64,000 bases of DNA from Actinomycetes bacterium (GTDB taxonomy: Bacteria; Actinomycetota; Acidimicrobiia; Acidimicrobiales; Palsa-688), in NCBI GenBank assembly GCA_021808665.1, contig JAKBBA010000004.1, positions 84,380 to 148,379 on the forward strand, in the 5' to 3' direction. The notes below the pieces were generated by a model. That model did not search any database and was not told where the DNA came from. It was given only the letters and a program-made list of their open reading frames with translations. The stretch's first letter is position 1. Each line of letters opens with the position of its first letter. Shown here one piece after another: positions 8,634-17,762 of the stretch. The translations under genes and the position numbers were made by a program.

Positions 8634-9965
8634 TCAACGGAACGTCCTCGCGGCTTCGAGGCCGTCCTTGGCGAGATGCCGCAGCTTCAGACCGTGCGCG
8701 AGCATGGAACGCCGAGCGAGTTTCGCCAGTCCTGGCTTGGGCGCCGGGTTGTCCACGGTGAACATCTGCTCGGCCAGGTCGCACAACACCTTGTTGTAAA
8801 CGCCCTGCACCCGCTCTGAAAGCACGAGCGCCGGCGCCCGCCGGAGGCGCACGTGGTCAGCGAGCACGAAACTAGCGTCGAGCTCCCGGCGGTAGCCGCC
8901 GAGGCCGTTTGCGGTCGTGTCGTCAGCCGCTATCGCCGCTGCCGCCGCACGGCCGGCTGCTAGACCCGCCCCGAGAGCAAAGTTGACACCTTCCAGCCAC
9001 AAGCCAGCCGCCAGGGTCATCCCGGCAGCGTCGCCAGCTACGAGCAGGCCGTCGGCGATGAGATCCGGCATCGAGTCGTATCCTCCCTCGGGGATCAGGT
9101 GGGCGGAGTATTCCCTCAAGGTCGTGTTGCGCAGGTAAGGGGCGATCGACGGGTGAGCCTTGAAAGACGCTACGAGCTCCTCCGGCCGGCGCTTCGACGC
9201 CGCAAGACCGTCGAGCGCTACCACAACCCCGACCGACACCGAGTCGTGGTTGGTGTAGAGGAAGCCTCCGCCGGGAATGCCGCCCGTCGCGCCGAGAGCT
9301 TCGATGTCTAAGCCCTCGCGCGCAGCGAGACCGAAGCGGGACTCGATGACCTCTGGCTCTATGTCTAGAACTTCTTTCACTCCGAGAGTGAACTGCGAGG
9401 TCGAAATGTCACGGTGCAGGCCCGCCGACTTGGCAAGGAAGGAGTTAACCCCGTCCGCTGCGACGACGACCTTGGCGCGCAGCTCGCCGTCCGGGCGATC
9501 CGTGCGGACTCCGCAGACGCGACCGTTCGAGTCGCGAAGCAGCCCTGTGGCGACAGTGGAGCACACCAACCGGGCGCCCTGAGCAACCGCCTTATCAGCG
9601 AGCCAGCTGTCGAAGTCGGCACGGTACACGGTCATGCCGTTATAGGGCGGGTCGCCCCAAGCCTGAGAGCGCACATCGAAGCTAACGGATTGCGAGGGGG
9701 TAAGCACCATCGTCGAACGGCGTACCACCCAGCGTTGCACCGGAACGCTCTCCCACCAAACGGGGTCGATCTGGTCGAGGATTCGACCGTAGACGACGCC
9801 GCCGTACACGTTCTTGGAACCCGGATACGGGCCGCGCTCTACGATAACGACGGACATACCCGCTCTCGCAAGTGCGAAGGCGGCGGCCGAGCCGGCAGGG
9901 CCCGCACCGACGACCACCGCGTCAAAGTCGGCCGCGTCCAAGCCGGTTTTGTCGGAAGGTCTCAC
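8634..9965 (-). CDS. fixC: FixC-like FAD-dependent oxidoreductase
   Basis: FixC is a membrane-associated flavoprotein related to ETF:quinone oxidoreductase. The N-terminal FAD motif is VVVGAGPAGSAAAFALARAG with VIVERG at the end of the second strand. Further motifs are VVAADGVNSFLAK in the middle and LLVAGDAAGMTLAAGLWLEG near residue 310. The length (443 aa) and the IPEGGYDSMP stretch suit FixC. The GTG start overlaps the etfA stop as GTGA. With etfA, fixX and etfB it makes a complete FixABCX-like set, but in the order B-C-X-A rather than the classical A-B-C-X. Confidence 0.88.
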   Translation of the reverse strand: MRPSDKTGLDAADFDAVVVGAGPAGSAAAFALARAGMSVVIVERGPYPGSKNVYGGVVYGRILDQIDPVWWESVPVQRWVVRRSTMVLTPSQSVSFDVRSQAWGDPPYNGMTVYRADFDSWLADKAVAQGARLVCSTVATGLLRDSNGRVCGVRTDRPDGELRAKVVVAADGVNSFLAKSAGLHRDISTSQFTLGVKEVLDIEPEVIESRFGLAAREGLDIEALGATGGIPGGGFLYTNHDSVSVGVVVALDGLAASKRRPEELVASFKAHPSIAPYLRNTTLREYSAHLIPEGGYDSMPDLIADGLLVAGDAAGMTLAAGLWLEGVNFALGAGLAAGRAAAAAIAADDTTANGLGGYRRELDASFVLADHVRLRRAPALVLSERVQGVYNKVLCDLAEQMFTVDNPAPKPGLAKLARRSMLAHGLKLRHLAKDGLEAARTFR

Positions 9966-10999
9966 ATGGTTACCTCAACGTCGGGGGGGACGGTCACACC
10001 GAGTCGCCGGGCCAGCTCCGCCAGGACAGCTGGGGCGTCAGCGACCAGGCCAAGGTCAGCCATGCGGGTCATCGGGCAGAACGGGTCAGTGTTGACGCTG
10101 ACCACGTGGCGAGCCGCTTCAATGCCCCCCACGTGTTGGGATGCCCCTGATATCCCGAAAGCGACATAAAGCTCCGGGGTTACTGTCACTCCAGTAGTGC
10201 CGATCTGACGGTCGTGGCTCATCCAGCCTGCGTCGCTGACGACGCGGGTGACTCCGGCGGCGCCTCCCATCGCCACGGCCACGGCGCTTAAGAGGTTGAA
10301 CGCTGATACAGCTCGGTCGTCCCCGCCTCCTCGTGTGGGAAGGCCGGCCCCGCCGGCAAGGATGCGCCTGGCGTCGGAGAGGTCCATAGTGGCAGGGTCG
10401 GGCTCTACAAGGAGACCTTGAATAGAACCTTGCTGATCGTCGCGTAGGTGGTCGTCTCCGGTCGGTTCCCGCGGGTCCGGCGAAGCGCGATGCTCACGGT
10501 GCACTCTGGCTGGGATCGCCGTGCCGGGTGTCAGCGGAGGGGTCTGGGTGCCGCCTGCAGGCCTAGGCCAAAGGGAAACGACCGCCGGCGCTCGGGTCCT
10601 CGCAGGCACCACAACCTGGCCGTCCGCTCTGAGGAGGTCGGCTCGAACGACGTCGCTGTCAGGGTCGAAGCTCGCTGACACCGAGCCGGCGAGCCACACC
10701 CAGCCCATCTCGTAACAGAGTGTCGCCGCAAGGTCTCTGCCGTCCGCCGACGCCGGGAGGATCACTAGGCGGACGCCGTCGAGCAAGGGGCTAACAGCGT
10801 CGAGGAGCGCCTTCGAGGAAGTCGCCGACTCCGCCAACCACACGTCCGTGGCGTTGGCCAATGAGGCGACGGCTGCTTGCAAGCCGCTACCTGCCAGCAC
10901 CACCGAGCCTCCCGCCTCGCTTATAGCGCCGTCTGCTCCGGGAGGTACGCGACCGTCACGAGCGACGACCACTGCGACGACATCGCCAACACGCGTCAT
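9962..10999 (-). CDS. etfA: Electron transfer flavoprotein alpha subunit (FixB-like)
   Basis: The C-terminal FAD-binding domain is clear: SDAGWMSHDRQIGTTG, then ELYVAFGISGASQHVGG and SVNTDPFCPMTRMADLGLV. The N-terminal domain is shorter and weaker than usual, and the domains are joined by a polar linker (HREHRASPDPREPTGDDH). EtfA binds the redox-active FAD of the heterodimer with EtfB. The ATG overlaps the stop of the preceding OYE-type gene as ATGA, and the end overlaps fixC, so the genes are translationally coupled. The 345-aa length is slightly above typical EtfA. Confidence 0.85.
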   Translation of the reverse strand: MTRVGDVVAVVVARDGRVPPGADGAISEAGGSVVLAGSGLQAAVASLANATDVWLAESATSSKALLDAVSPLLDGVRLVILPASADGRDLAATLCYEMGWVWLAGSVSASFDPDSDVVRADLLRADGQVVVPARTRAPAVVSLWPRPAGGTQTPPLTPGTAIPARVHREHRASPDPREPTGDDHLRDDQQGSIQGLLVEPDPATMDLSDARRILAGGAGLPTRGGGDDRAVSAFNLLSAVAVAMGGAAGVTRVVSDAGWMSHDRQIGTTGVTVTPELYVAFGISGASQHVGGIEAARHVVSVNTDPFCPMTRMADLGLVADAPAVLAELARRLGVTVPPDVEVTM

Positions 11000-13032
11000 A
11001 TGCGCGACCCTACGCGGTCACCTTCGATAACAGCACAGTGCGCCCGTCGAGGCGCAAGGCAGTCACCGACGCGGTGCACCTCGAAAGGCGCTTCGCTCAA
11101 GACTCGCCACAAGGCGTCCTCGGGCTCTTGGTGGGTTGCCACCACGACCCAGTCGGCGACGCGCTGGCTCGCTTCGCCGGTCGGGTGATGGACCAAGGCA
11201 AGCTCGATCCCCGCGTGGCCGCCTTGCTCCGTGTCGGCGCGGTTGACTCCCATGGCTACCAGGTCCGTAGCCTGACGAATTCCCTTGCGGTGGGCTCTGA
11301 CATTCCACGTCTCCAGGTCCAAAGTGACTCCGAGGTCCCCTCCGACGACCATCGCCGGCGTTACGATCTCAACCCACGCGCCACGGTCGGCGAGGAGCTC
11401 GGCGACCGAAGTCGCCTGGTGGAAACCGAGTTCGTCGACGATTACCACCCGGCCTTTGGGTTCCGCCCTTCCCTCTAAGACGTCGCGTACGTCCACCACT
11501 TGGGGGTTCTCCTCGGGTGCTCCAGCCCACCACGGTCTCGCCGGACGGGCGCCGGTCGCTAGCACGACAACGTCTGGCGACAAGGACTCGATCACATCGG
11601 CGGTCGCCTCGACGCCAGTGCATATCTTCACTCCGGCTCTGGCAGCGGCACCGGCCAGGTTCCTCGTCAGGTCGAGGAGCTCTGCTCGGGAGGGAACCGT
11701 GGACGCCACGGCGATCTGCCCGCCCAGGCGGGACTGGCGTTCTAGAAGCGTCACCTCGTGGCCCCGTATCGAGGCGCTCAGCGCAGCTTGAAGGCCGCCC
11801 GGGCCGCCACCGACGACGACCACTCGGCGCTTCTTAGTTGCCGTCGTTGCCGTCTCGCCGCCCGAGGTCGCCTCGCGACCAGCCTGGGGGTTCTCTATAC
11901 AGCCGAGCCATCGATTGAGGCCCATCCTGCCGACGCACTCCTGGTTGCACGACAAGCAGGTCCGGATGTGAGCGGCATTGTCGCTTCGCGCTTTGGCGGC
12001 GAAATCGGCGTCGGCTATCTGTCCGCGCACGACGCCGACGAGGTCGCAGTGTCCGGCGGCGATCGCCTTCTCCGCTTGGAGCGGATCCTTGAAGCGTCCG
12101 ACACCAACCACTGGGAGGGTCACAGAGGATCGGATCGCCGAAGGAATGTAAAGCGAGTAACCGGGAGGGACAGCCATGCTCGCCTCTATCATGAACAGGG
12201 TCGCTGTGGCTACACCTATCGAAGTGTTGATGTAGTCGACCGCACCGCTGTCTTGGAGCATCTTGGCTACTTCGACCGCTTCGTCGATGGTAGTTCCACC
12301 TTCGATCAGTTCGTCGCCGCACAGGCGCACCCCTAACACCGGGGCACGCCCCAGCGTGTCGCGAACAGCGGACACGATCTCCATGGCGAGCCGCGCGCGA
12401 TTGCTCAGGGAGCCGCCGTAACGGTCCCGACGGTGGTTTGTGGCGGGCGACAAAAAGCCTCGTACTATCGACGAGTGAGAGCATTGAAGCTCGACACCGT
12501 CGAAACCGCCGGCTACGCAGTGCGCAGCGACCGTAGCGTACCCGTCGATCACTTCAGCTATCTCGGCTTCGTCGATAGCTTTGGGGACCTCGCGAAAAAG
12601 CGGGTCGGGCACTGCGCTCGGCGCCCAGACAGGCAGACGCGTGTACATCGATGACGCCTGGCCGCCGTTGTGGTTGATCTGGGCGAGGATCGGGACGTCG
12701 AAGTCGTGCACGGCCTCGGTTATAGCTAGGTAACGGGGCACGACCTCGGGTTTGAACCCGTGGATCAGCTTCTCGTAGGGCCAGTCGGTCGGATGGGTGG
12801 AGTGCTCCTCTGTGATTATCAGGCCAGCGCCGCCACGAGCCCTGGCGGCGTAGTAGGCGACGTGTTGGTCGCTTGGAAGGCCCTCTTGGGTCGCGTAGTT
12901 AGTCAAGTGGGCGGAGAAGACGATCCTGTTGGTCAACGTCAGGGAACCGATTCGTATCGGAGCGAAAAGGTGCCGGTAGCGGCCGTGAGGGCTCAACTTA
13001 GCGACACCTTCTTCGAAGCCCCAAGCGACCAT
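10996..13032 (-). CDS. OYE/FadH-family Fe-S flavoenzyme 1
   Basis: The protein has the 2,4-dienoyl-CoA reductase layout: an FMN-binding TIM barrel (HLFAPIRIGSLTLTNRIV at the start, INHNGGQAS, DRYGGSLSNRARL), a 4Fe-4S motif with Cys359, Cys362, Cys366 and Cys378, then a FAD/NAD(P)H domain starting VVVVGGGPGGLQAALSA near residue 404. It should reduce an activated double bond or related substrate with NAD(P)H; the substrate is unknown. Its closest described relatives by architecture are the FadH/OYE proteins near actinobacterial mycofactocin loci. The ATG overlaps the end of the preceding paralogue by 40 nt, and its stop overlaps etfA. Confidence 0.85.
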   Translation of the reverse strand: MVAWGFEEGVAKLSPHGRYRHLFAPIRIGSLTLTNRIVFSAHLTNYATQEGLPSDQHVAYYAARARGGAGLIITEEHSTHPTDWPYEKLIHGFKPEVVPRYLAITEAVHDFDVPILAQINHNGGQASSMYTRLPVWAPSAVPDPLFREVPKAIDEAEIAEVIDGYATVAAHCVAGGFDGVELQCSHSSIVRGFLSPATNHRRDRYGGSLSNRARLAMEIVSAVRDTLGRAPVLGVRLCGDELIEGGTTIDEAVEVAKMLQDSGAVDYINTSIGVATATLFMIEASMAVPPGYSLYIPSAIRSSVTLPVVGVGRFKDPLQAEKAIAAGHCDLVGVVRGQIADADFAAKARSDNAAHIRTCLSCNQECVGRMGLNRWLGCIENPQAGREATSGGETATTATKKRRVVVVGGGPGGLQAALSASIRGHEVTLLERQSRLGGQIAVASTVPSRAELLDLTRNLAGAAARAGVKICTGVEATADVIESLSPDVVVLATGARPARPWWAGAPEENPQVVDVRDVLEGRAEPKGRVVIVDELGFHQATSVAELLADRGAWVEIVTPAMVVGGDLGVTLDLETWNVRAHRKGIRQATDLVAMGVNRADTEQGGHAGIELALVHHPTGEASQRVADWVVVATHQEPEDALWRVLSEAPFEVHRVGDCLAPRRAHCAVIEGDRVGSRI

Positions 13033-14951
13033 GCGGCTCTCCTAGCCTCCAGGACAGCCTCCAAGACACTCCGCGGCGCGACGCAGTCGCCGATTCGGAT
13101 TGGCTTGGGCTCGCGTAGAAGCTGGTACAGCGACTCGTCAGGCAGGCGGTGCCCGCAGTCGATCACCACCGCAGCCGGTACCTCCGCTTCCTGCGCGGTC
13201 CAAGGGTCGTACACCCGCACGTATCCGTCTCGGATCTCGCGGACCGCCGATCTGAGAACTCGTTTGACCCCACAACGCTCCAAGCGGAAGTTGGTCTCGC
13301 CGAGCTGGCCACCACGTGCTAGGAGCGTGCCGGCTACCACGTCAGGAGTTATGAGAGCCACGCTTCGACCCGCTTCGCCGGCAAGCCAGTAAGCGACGTT
13401 TACTCCCGTCCAGGCCCCGACAGGGTCCACGACGGCTACAGGGCCGTCCGGTAACGTCGAGCGACCTGCGAGAACGTCGAGGGGGTCAAGGACCGCCGTA
13501 CCCGCCGACGGGTAACGCTCAGACACGAACCTGGAGCCTGTAGCGACCACGACCTCCCATCCGTCGGCGCGAGCCGCCTCGACGTGTGATGGCTTCACGT
13601 CCGCGCCAAGCTCGAATTGAACTCCCGCTCTGCGCGCGCGTTGCTCAAGCCAGTAGACGCCGACAGCGAGCCGGCGCTGTCCTGGTGTCATCGCCGCCTC
13701 GGCCATCGCCCCTCCGGCGGACTCTCGCCTGTCGAGCAGTCGAACGTCGATGCCGCCGTCGGCGAAGAGACCGGCGGCTTCCAAACCGGCTGGGCCGGCG
13801 CCAACGACCATAACTCGAAGCGCCCGCTTGCGGGGCTTTCCAAGAGCCCCCGGCGGTGCTGTCTCGTAGCCCGAAAGGGGATCCATGACACACGACACGA
13901 TGGGATTGCGGTTGTCGCGGACTTTGCATGCCTGGTTGCACAAAACGCAAGGCCGGACTTCCTCAGGGCGCCCGGACCGCACTTTGGCGACGAGGGCAGC
14001 GTCTGCGATCAGCGCTCTCGTCATCTCCACCATGTCGCACTCCGAGGAGCCGAGCAGCTCGTCCGCCATGGCCGGGTCGACGATGCTTCCCTGGGCGGCG
14101 ACCGGTACCCCTTTGCACGAGCGCTTCATGTCGGCGCACAGCTGCCGGTTGAAACCGGCGGGTGTGTGTCCGTCCGGCCGGTAGGCGCCAGTGTCGAACG
14201 GGCCGCCGCGCACGACCGTGATCAGGTCAACCAGGGGTGCGAGCTCGGCGAGGTGCCCGCTGGCAGCGTCAGGAGTTATCCCAGCCCAAGGCGCCAGCTC
14301 GTCACAGCTAAGGCGCAGAGCTAACACGCCATCAGCCCCGACGGAGTCTCGTATGGCCGCTAGGACGCTGCGAGTGAACGCCAAACGGTCCCTGCCGTAG
14401 CGGTCGGTTCTCAGGTTGGTGAGACCTGAGTGGAATTGGCGTAGCAGCGAGAACGGGCCTGCGTCGACTTCGACCCCGGCAAGGCCCGATTCCACAGCGA
14501 GCCGAGCCGACGAGGCGAAGGCCCGTATCAGCTCGTCGATCCCGTCTTGGTCTAGCTCGGCCGGGGGCTCTCGGCTCACCGCGTCGGCCACGCGAGAAGG
14601 AGCCCACATGACCTGCTGGGAGTAAGCGCTCGAACCTTGCCCTCCGCTGTGGCCCAGACCGGCGAGCACTAGAGTGCCGTGAGGTCGGCACGCCTCGGCG
14701 ATCGACCGCCAACCGTCCCCGGCAACCTCGGCCAGGGGTGCCCTTTCGTAGGGCCAATCGCCGGGAGTGACCGACGCCGTCTCCACGACTATCAACCCCA
14801 CGCCTCCCCGCGCGCGCCTTTCGTAGTAGGCGACGTGGCGCCTGCTCAGCCGGCGGCCGTCAGCGAGGTTCGTCTCGTGAGGTCCGAACATCACGCGTGA
14901 CGGGGCTTGGTACCCGGCGATGGCGAGGGTGTCTGAGAGAAGAGCGGTCAA
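12993..14951 (-). CDS. OYE/FadH-family Fe-S flavoenzyme 2
   Basis: A diverged paralogue of the next gene with the same three parts: FMN barrel (GLGHSGGQGSSAYSQ, LRTDRYGRDR), 4Fe-4S cysteines 335, 338, 342 and 354, and a FAD/NAD(P)H domain beginning VMVVGAGPAGLEAAGLF. The barrel start is shortened and lacks the usual LFxPIxIG segment, and the barrel is less conserved, so substrate and activity may differ. A TTG start overlaps the LOG gene stop as TTGA. The two paralogues back to back suggest either a heteromeric enzyme or two steps on related substrates. The C-terminus reads RIGDCVAPRSVLEAV, parallel to RVGDCLAPRRAHCAV in the partner. Confidence 0.82.
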   Translation of the reverse strand: MTALLSDTLAIAGYQAPSRVMFGPHETNLADGRRLSRRHVAYYERRARGGVGLIVVETASVTPGDWPYERAPLAEVAGDGWRSIAEACRPHGTLVLAGLGHSGGQGSSAYSQQVMWAPSRVADAVSREPPAELDQDGIDELIRAFASSARLAVESGLAGVEVDAGPFSLLRQFHSGLTNLRTDRYGRDRLAFTRSVLAAIRDSVGADGVLALRLSCDELAPWAGITPDAASGHLAELAPLVDLITVVRGGPFDTGAYRPDGHTPAGFNRQLCADMKRSCKGVPVAAQGSIVDPAMADELLGSSECDMVEMTRALIADAALVAKVRSGRPEEVRPCVLCNQACKVRDNRNPIVSCVMDPLSGYETAPPGALGKPRKRALRVMVVGAGPAGLEAAGLFADGGIDVRLLDRRESAGGAMAEAAMTPGQRRLAVGVYWLEQRARRAGVQFELGADVKPSHVEAARADGWEVVVATGSRFVSERYPSAGTAVLDPLDVLAGRSTLPDGPVAVVDPVGAWTGVNVAYWLAGEAGRSVALITPDVVAGTLLARGGQLGETNFRLERCGVKRVLRSAVREIRDGYVRVYDPWTAQEAEVPAAVVIDCGHRLPDESLYQLLREPKPIRIGDCVAPRSVLEAVLEARRAAWSLGASKKVSLS

Positions 14952-16012
14952 GACTGGGCAACCGACGACTGAGCAACCGATACTTCGGGAGGCGCGCTCT
15001 CCAAGACGTTGAGGGCGTCGATGAGTTGACGGAGCCTTGCGAAGGCCATCTTGTCGAAATGCAACGACACGCGAGGCAACTCCAAGAAGTCGCCGCTTCT
15101 CCTCTCCGCTGGCAGCGGAGCGTCGAGCACCCTGATCGGACCGCTCATTATGTCAGCGAAGCGCTCGGAGAGCTCCTCCGCCTCGACATCGGTAGGCCTG
15201 GCGAGCAGTCGTAGCACGAGGGTGTTACCCACCCAGCGAAGCGAGTGGTAGTTCCGGTAGAAACCGAGGATCTCTCTTGCGGCCTCGTCCACACTCACGG
15301 CGATCTTGTACAAGCAGGGGTCGTCAGATCCCACTAGCCCCCTCGATACCACTTGATCGGCGAGGAAGGTGTTCCAACCCCGCCAGTAGTCACTGCCGGG
15401 TGTGTCGAGCAAGACGATCGGCGCCGGCTCGGCCTTGCCGGTCTGCACGAGAGTCAGAAGCTCGAACACCTCGTCTAGGGTTCCGTACCCGCCGGGCAGG
15501 ACGGCGTAAGCGAACGACTCCTTGATGAGCATCAACTTCCTGGTGAAGAAGTACTTCATCGACACGAGCTTGGGATCGTCCCTTATGAACGGGTTCGCGC
15601 CCTGCTCGAAGGGCAAGCGTATGTTGATCCCAAACGAACGTTCCGGCCCGGCGCCTTCCAACCCTGCCGCCATGATTCCCGGGCCCGCCCCGGTTATGGT
15701 CGACCAGCCGTTGGCGGCCAGTACCCTTGCGAGCTCCTTCGCCTGCGCGTACAGAGGATCGGTAGGTTGGGTGCGAGCGGACCCGAACATGGTCAGCTTA
15801 CGCAGGTGTCGGTATGGCGCGAACATCGCGAACGCGTCGGCCATCTCCTTGAGAGCGGCGTTGGTGATCTTCAGGTCGAGGCGGTCGGTGCCGGTCTCGG
15901 CCAGCCGAGCGACCGTCGTGAGGATCTCCACAACCTGGTCACGGTTCGCTGTCACCCCCACGGCCTGCACGAGGGCGTCGATACATTCTTCTACTGTTTG
16001 TGCTTGAGGCAC
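14948..16012 (-). CDS. LOG family protein (lysine-decarboxylase-like fold)
   Basis: The LOG family motif PGGYGTLDEVFELLTLVQ is intact, and the nucleotide-binding GSARTQPTDPLY and GAGPGIMAAGLEGA stretches precede it. LOG proteins are nucleoside 5'-monophosphate phosphoribohydrolases; some act in cytokinin-like release, and most bacterial members have no known physiological role. This protein has an N-terminal helical extension of about 70 residues and a C-terminal domain of about 100 residues, so at 354 aa it belongs to the long subgroup. The last ten residues are a tandem SVAQS duplication. The GTG start lies 3 nt after the pgl stop. Confidence 0.8.
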   Translation of the reverse strand: MPQAQTVEECIDALVQAVGVTANRDQVVEILTTVARLAETGTDRLDLKITNAALKEMADAFAMFAPYRHLRKLTMFGSARTQPTDPLYAQAKELARVLAANGWSTITGAGPGIMAAGLEGAGPERSFGINIRLPFEQGANPFIRDDPKLVSMKYFFTRKLMLIKESFAYAVLPGGYGTLDEVFELLTLVQTGKAEPAPIVLLDTPGSDYWRGWNTFLADQVVSRGLVGSDDPCLYKIAVSVDEAAREILGFYRNYHSLRWVGNTLVLRLLARPTDVEAEELSERFADIMSGPIRVLDAPLPAERRSGDFLELPRVSLHFDKMAFARLRQLIDALNVLESAPPEVSVAQSSVAQS

Positions 16013-16015
16013 CTG

Positions 16016-16681
16016 CTACCTTCCGAGGGCTTCGTGGTCGACGATCCAGGTGACCTTGTCAGCGCTGACCCGGGCGGCTGGAATGTCCTCGCCCGCCAGC
16101 AGGGCGGTCACAGCATCGCGCTTCGACTCGCCGGCTACCGTGAAAATCACCTCACGCGAACGGGCTATGCCCGACAGTGACAGGGTCATCCTCGCCAGCC
16201 GGTTCCTGCCGGTCGGGTCCTCGCTCATGACCACGAGCTGGCCAGGGTCGGCTTCCAAGGCGGCCGACCCGGGGAACAATGAAGCCGTGTGGCCGTCGGG
16301 TCCCATCCCGAGGTGTACGACGTCCAAGCGCTCGATCGAGCTGAGTCGAAGCTGGTAGGCGTCGGGTCCCTCCTGGCAGTTCATCGGGTACACGGCATTC
16401 GCAGCGCCTACTCTTTCCAGCAAGGCCTTCCGGCCGAGAAGCTGGTTGGAATCAGGGTCGTTGGCGGGAACGCAACGTTCGTCACCCCAGTAGACATTCA
16501 CTGACAACCAGTCGATCGCTTCGGAACCCTCCTGAGCGAGTCGTTCGTAACACTCGCGCGCGGTCTCCCCGCCTGACAAAGCGATGCTGAAGATCTCCCC
16601 GACCCGCTCGCGAAAGGCTCGCACTACCCGAGCTGAGAACTCCGCAGCGACGTCCTCGACAACGACCATTTCACCGTTCAC
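16016..16681 (-). CDS. pgl: 6-phosphogluconolactonase
   Basis: Pgl hydrolyses 6-phosphogluconolactone, the second step of the oxidative pentose phosphate pathway. Visible family motifs are IALSGGETARECYERL, VYWGDERCVPANDPDSN, VHLGMGPDGHTASLFPGS and a late VTWIVDHEA. The 221-aa length is a little short but complete. A GTG start is used here; an ATG four codons later is also possible. It sits directly between opcA and the LOG gene, downstream of zwf, as in many actinobacteria. Confidence 0.9.
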   Translation of the reverse strand: MNGEMVVVEDVAAEFSARVVRAFRERVGEIFSIALSGGETARECYERLAQEGSEAIDWLSVNVYWGDERCVPANDPDSNQLLGRKALLERVGAANAVYPMNCQEGPDAYQLRLSSIERLDVVHLGMGPDGHTASLFPGSAALEADPGQLVVMSEDPTGRNRLARMTLSLSGIARSREVIFTVAGESKRDAVTALLAGEDIPAARVSADKVTWIVDHEALGR

Positions 16682-16775
16682 AGCGTCTGAGACTAGGCGC
16701 TGGCGGGGGCGAGGAGGCGCGATGGGCTGACTGAAGCGTCCGTCAAGCTCCGGCCGGTTAGCGCTGCAAGGCCGG

Positions 16776-17762
16776 TCAGACCCCGGCCAGGCTAGTTGCC
16801 ACCGAAAGCGCCGCTTCCCAAACCGGGTCTGGACCCAGGCGGGTGAGGGCTTCAGCGAGCGAAGAGGCCAAGGCGTCCTCGGGTAGTTCCGCCGTGGCGA
16901 TCTGGGGTGCCTGCCCCGGCAGGCGAACGGTTGCCACGACCTCCCGGCGGTCGTCGTGCCTCTCGACGGCGAACGTCGCTTCTTCCCCGTCCCGTCGGGC
17001 CGTCAGCTTGAAAGACACGTGACGTGCGTCCTGGAAGGTCACCACCTGCTCTTCGAGGCCAATCCGATCGACGATCCAACCTCCTATGAGGCCTCGTGGA
17101 CCAACCTTGCCGCACACGTCGACGACTTCCACGCCGTCAAGCCACGAGCGATGCTCGCCAGGCTCGAACAGCGACGCTCCGAGGTCGCGCCAAGTCTTAA
17201 GCCGGGACCAACTCAGATCTACGACCGTCCGGCGTCTCGCTAGTTGGAGCAGGCCCCTCAAGCTGACCGGGTCGGAAGCGTCACGGCTGTCGACCACCAC
17301 CACGTCCGCGACTCCAAGCAGAGGGTCCGAAGGGTTGGGGAGCGAGCTTACGTACCAAACGGCGACAGGCAGATCCGACAGTGTAAAGGCCTCCACCAAC
17401 GAGTCGAGGTGGTTGGCTGCCTGACCGCCGACTTCGATCGCCACCTCCTCGAAGTTCACGTTGTGGGTGTCTGTATCGAGAGAGTACAAAGTGGCGCGCC
17501 CTTCGAGGCTTGCAACCTCGTCAGGGTATGGTCTGAGCAGGACGATCCTCGCCGGGTGGTGCCCTGCGAGGGCACGCAGCGCCCCCGTAGCCGCGTACGC
17601 CTGCTCGTCGCCCGGGGCGACAGCGACGATAGTCATGACAGCAGTGCGCGCCGAGGCGTGGTGACGGCTCGACTGGTCCCTCAGGTCGGCGAGTGCTCCG
17701 ACTATCTCCGATAGCCGGACACCCTGTCCGGACCAGCTGTCTACTGCTACGGCTTCCGCCAC
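16776..17762 (-). CDS. opcA: OpcA, glucose-6-phosphate dehydrogenase assembly protein
   Basis: OpcA supports assembly or redox activation of glucose-6-phosphate dehydrogenase in actinobacteria and cyanobacteria. The 328-aa sequence has the typical [19 protein letters not shown] start, [27 protein letters not shown] and [11 protein letters not shown], then [18 protein letters not shown]. The GTG start overlaps the end of zwf by 16 nt. A 94-nt gap to pgl is the only sizeable gap in this part of the operon. Confidence 0.9.
   Translation of the reverse strand: MAEAVAVDSWSGQGVRLSEIVGALADLRDQSSRHHASARTAVMTIVAVAPGDEQAYAATGALRALAGHHPARIVLLRPYPDEVASLEGRATLYSLDTDTHNVNFEEVAIEVGGQAANHLDSLVEAFTLSDLPVAVWYVSSLPNPSDPLLGVADVVVVDSRDASDPVSLRGLLQLARRRTVVDLSWSRLKTWRDLGASLFEPGEHRSWLDGVEVVDVCGKVGPRGLIGGWIVDRIGLEEQVVTFQDARHVSFKLTARRDGEEATFAVERHDDRREVVATVRLPGQAPQIATAELPEDALASSLAEALTRLGPDPVWEAALSVATSLAGV

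Noticed and set aside
14948..15000. Short duplication coding SVAQS twice at the end of the LOG gene
   Set aside because: A single slippage-type repeat at a variable C-terminus; no sign of function.
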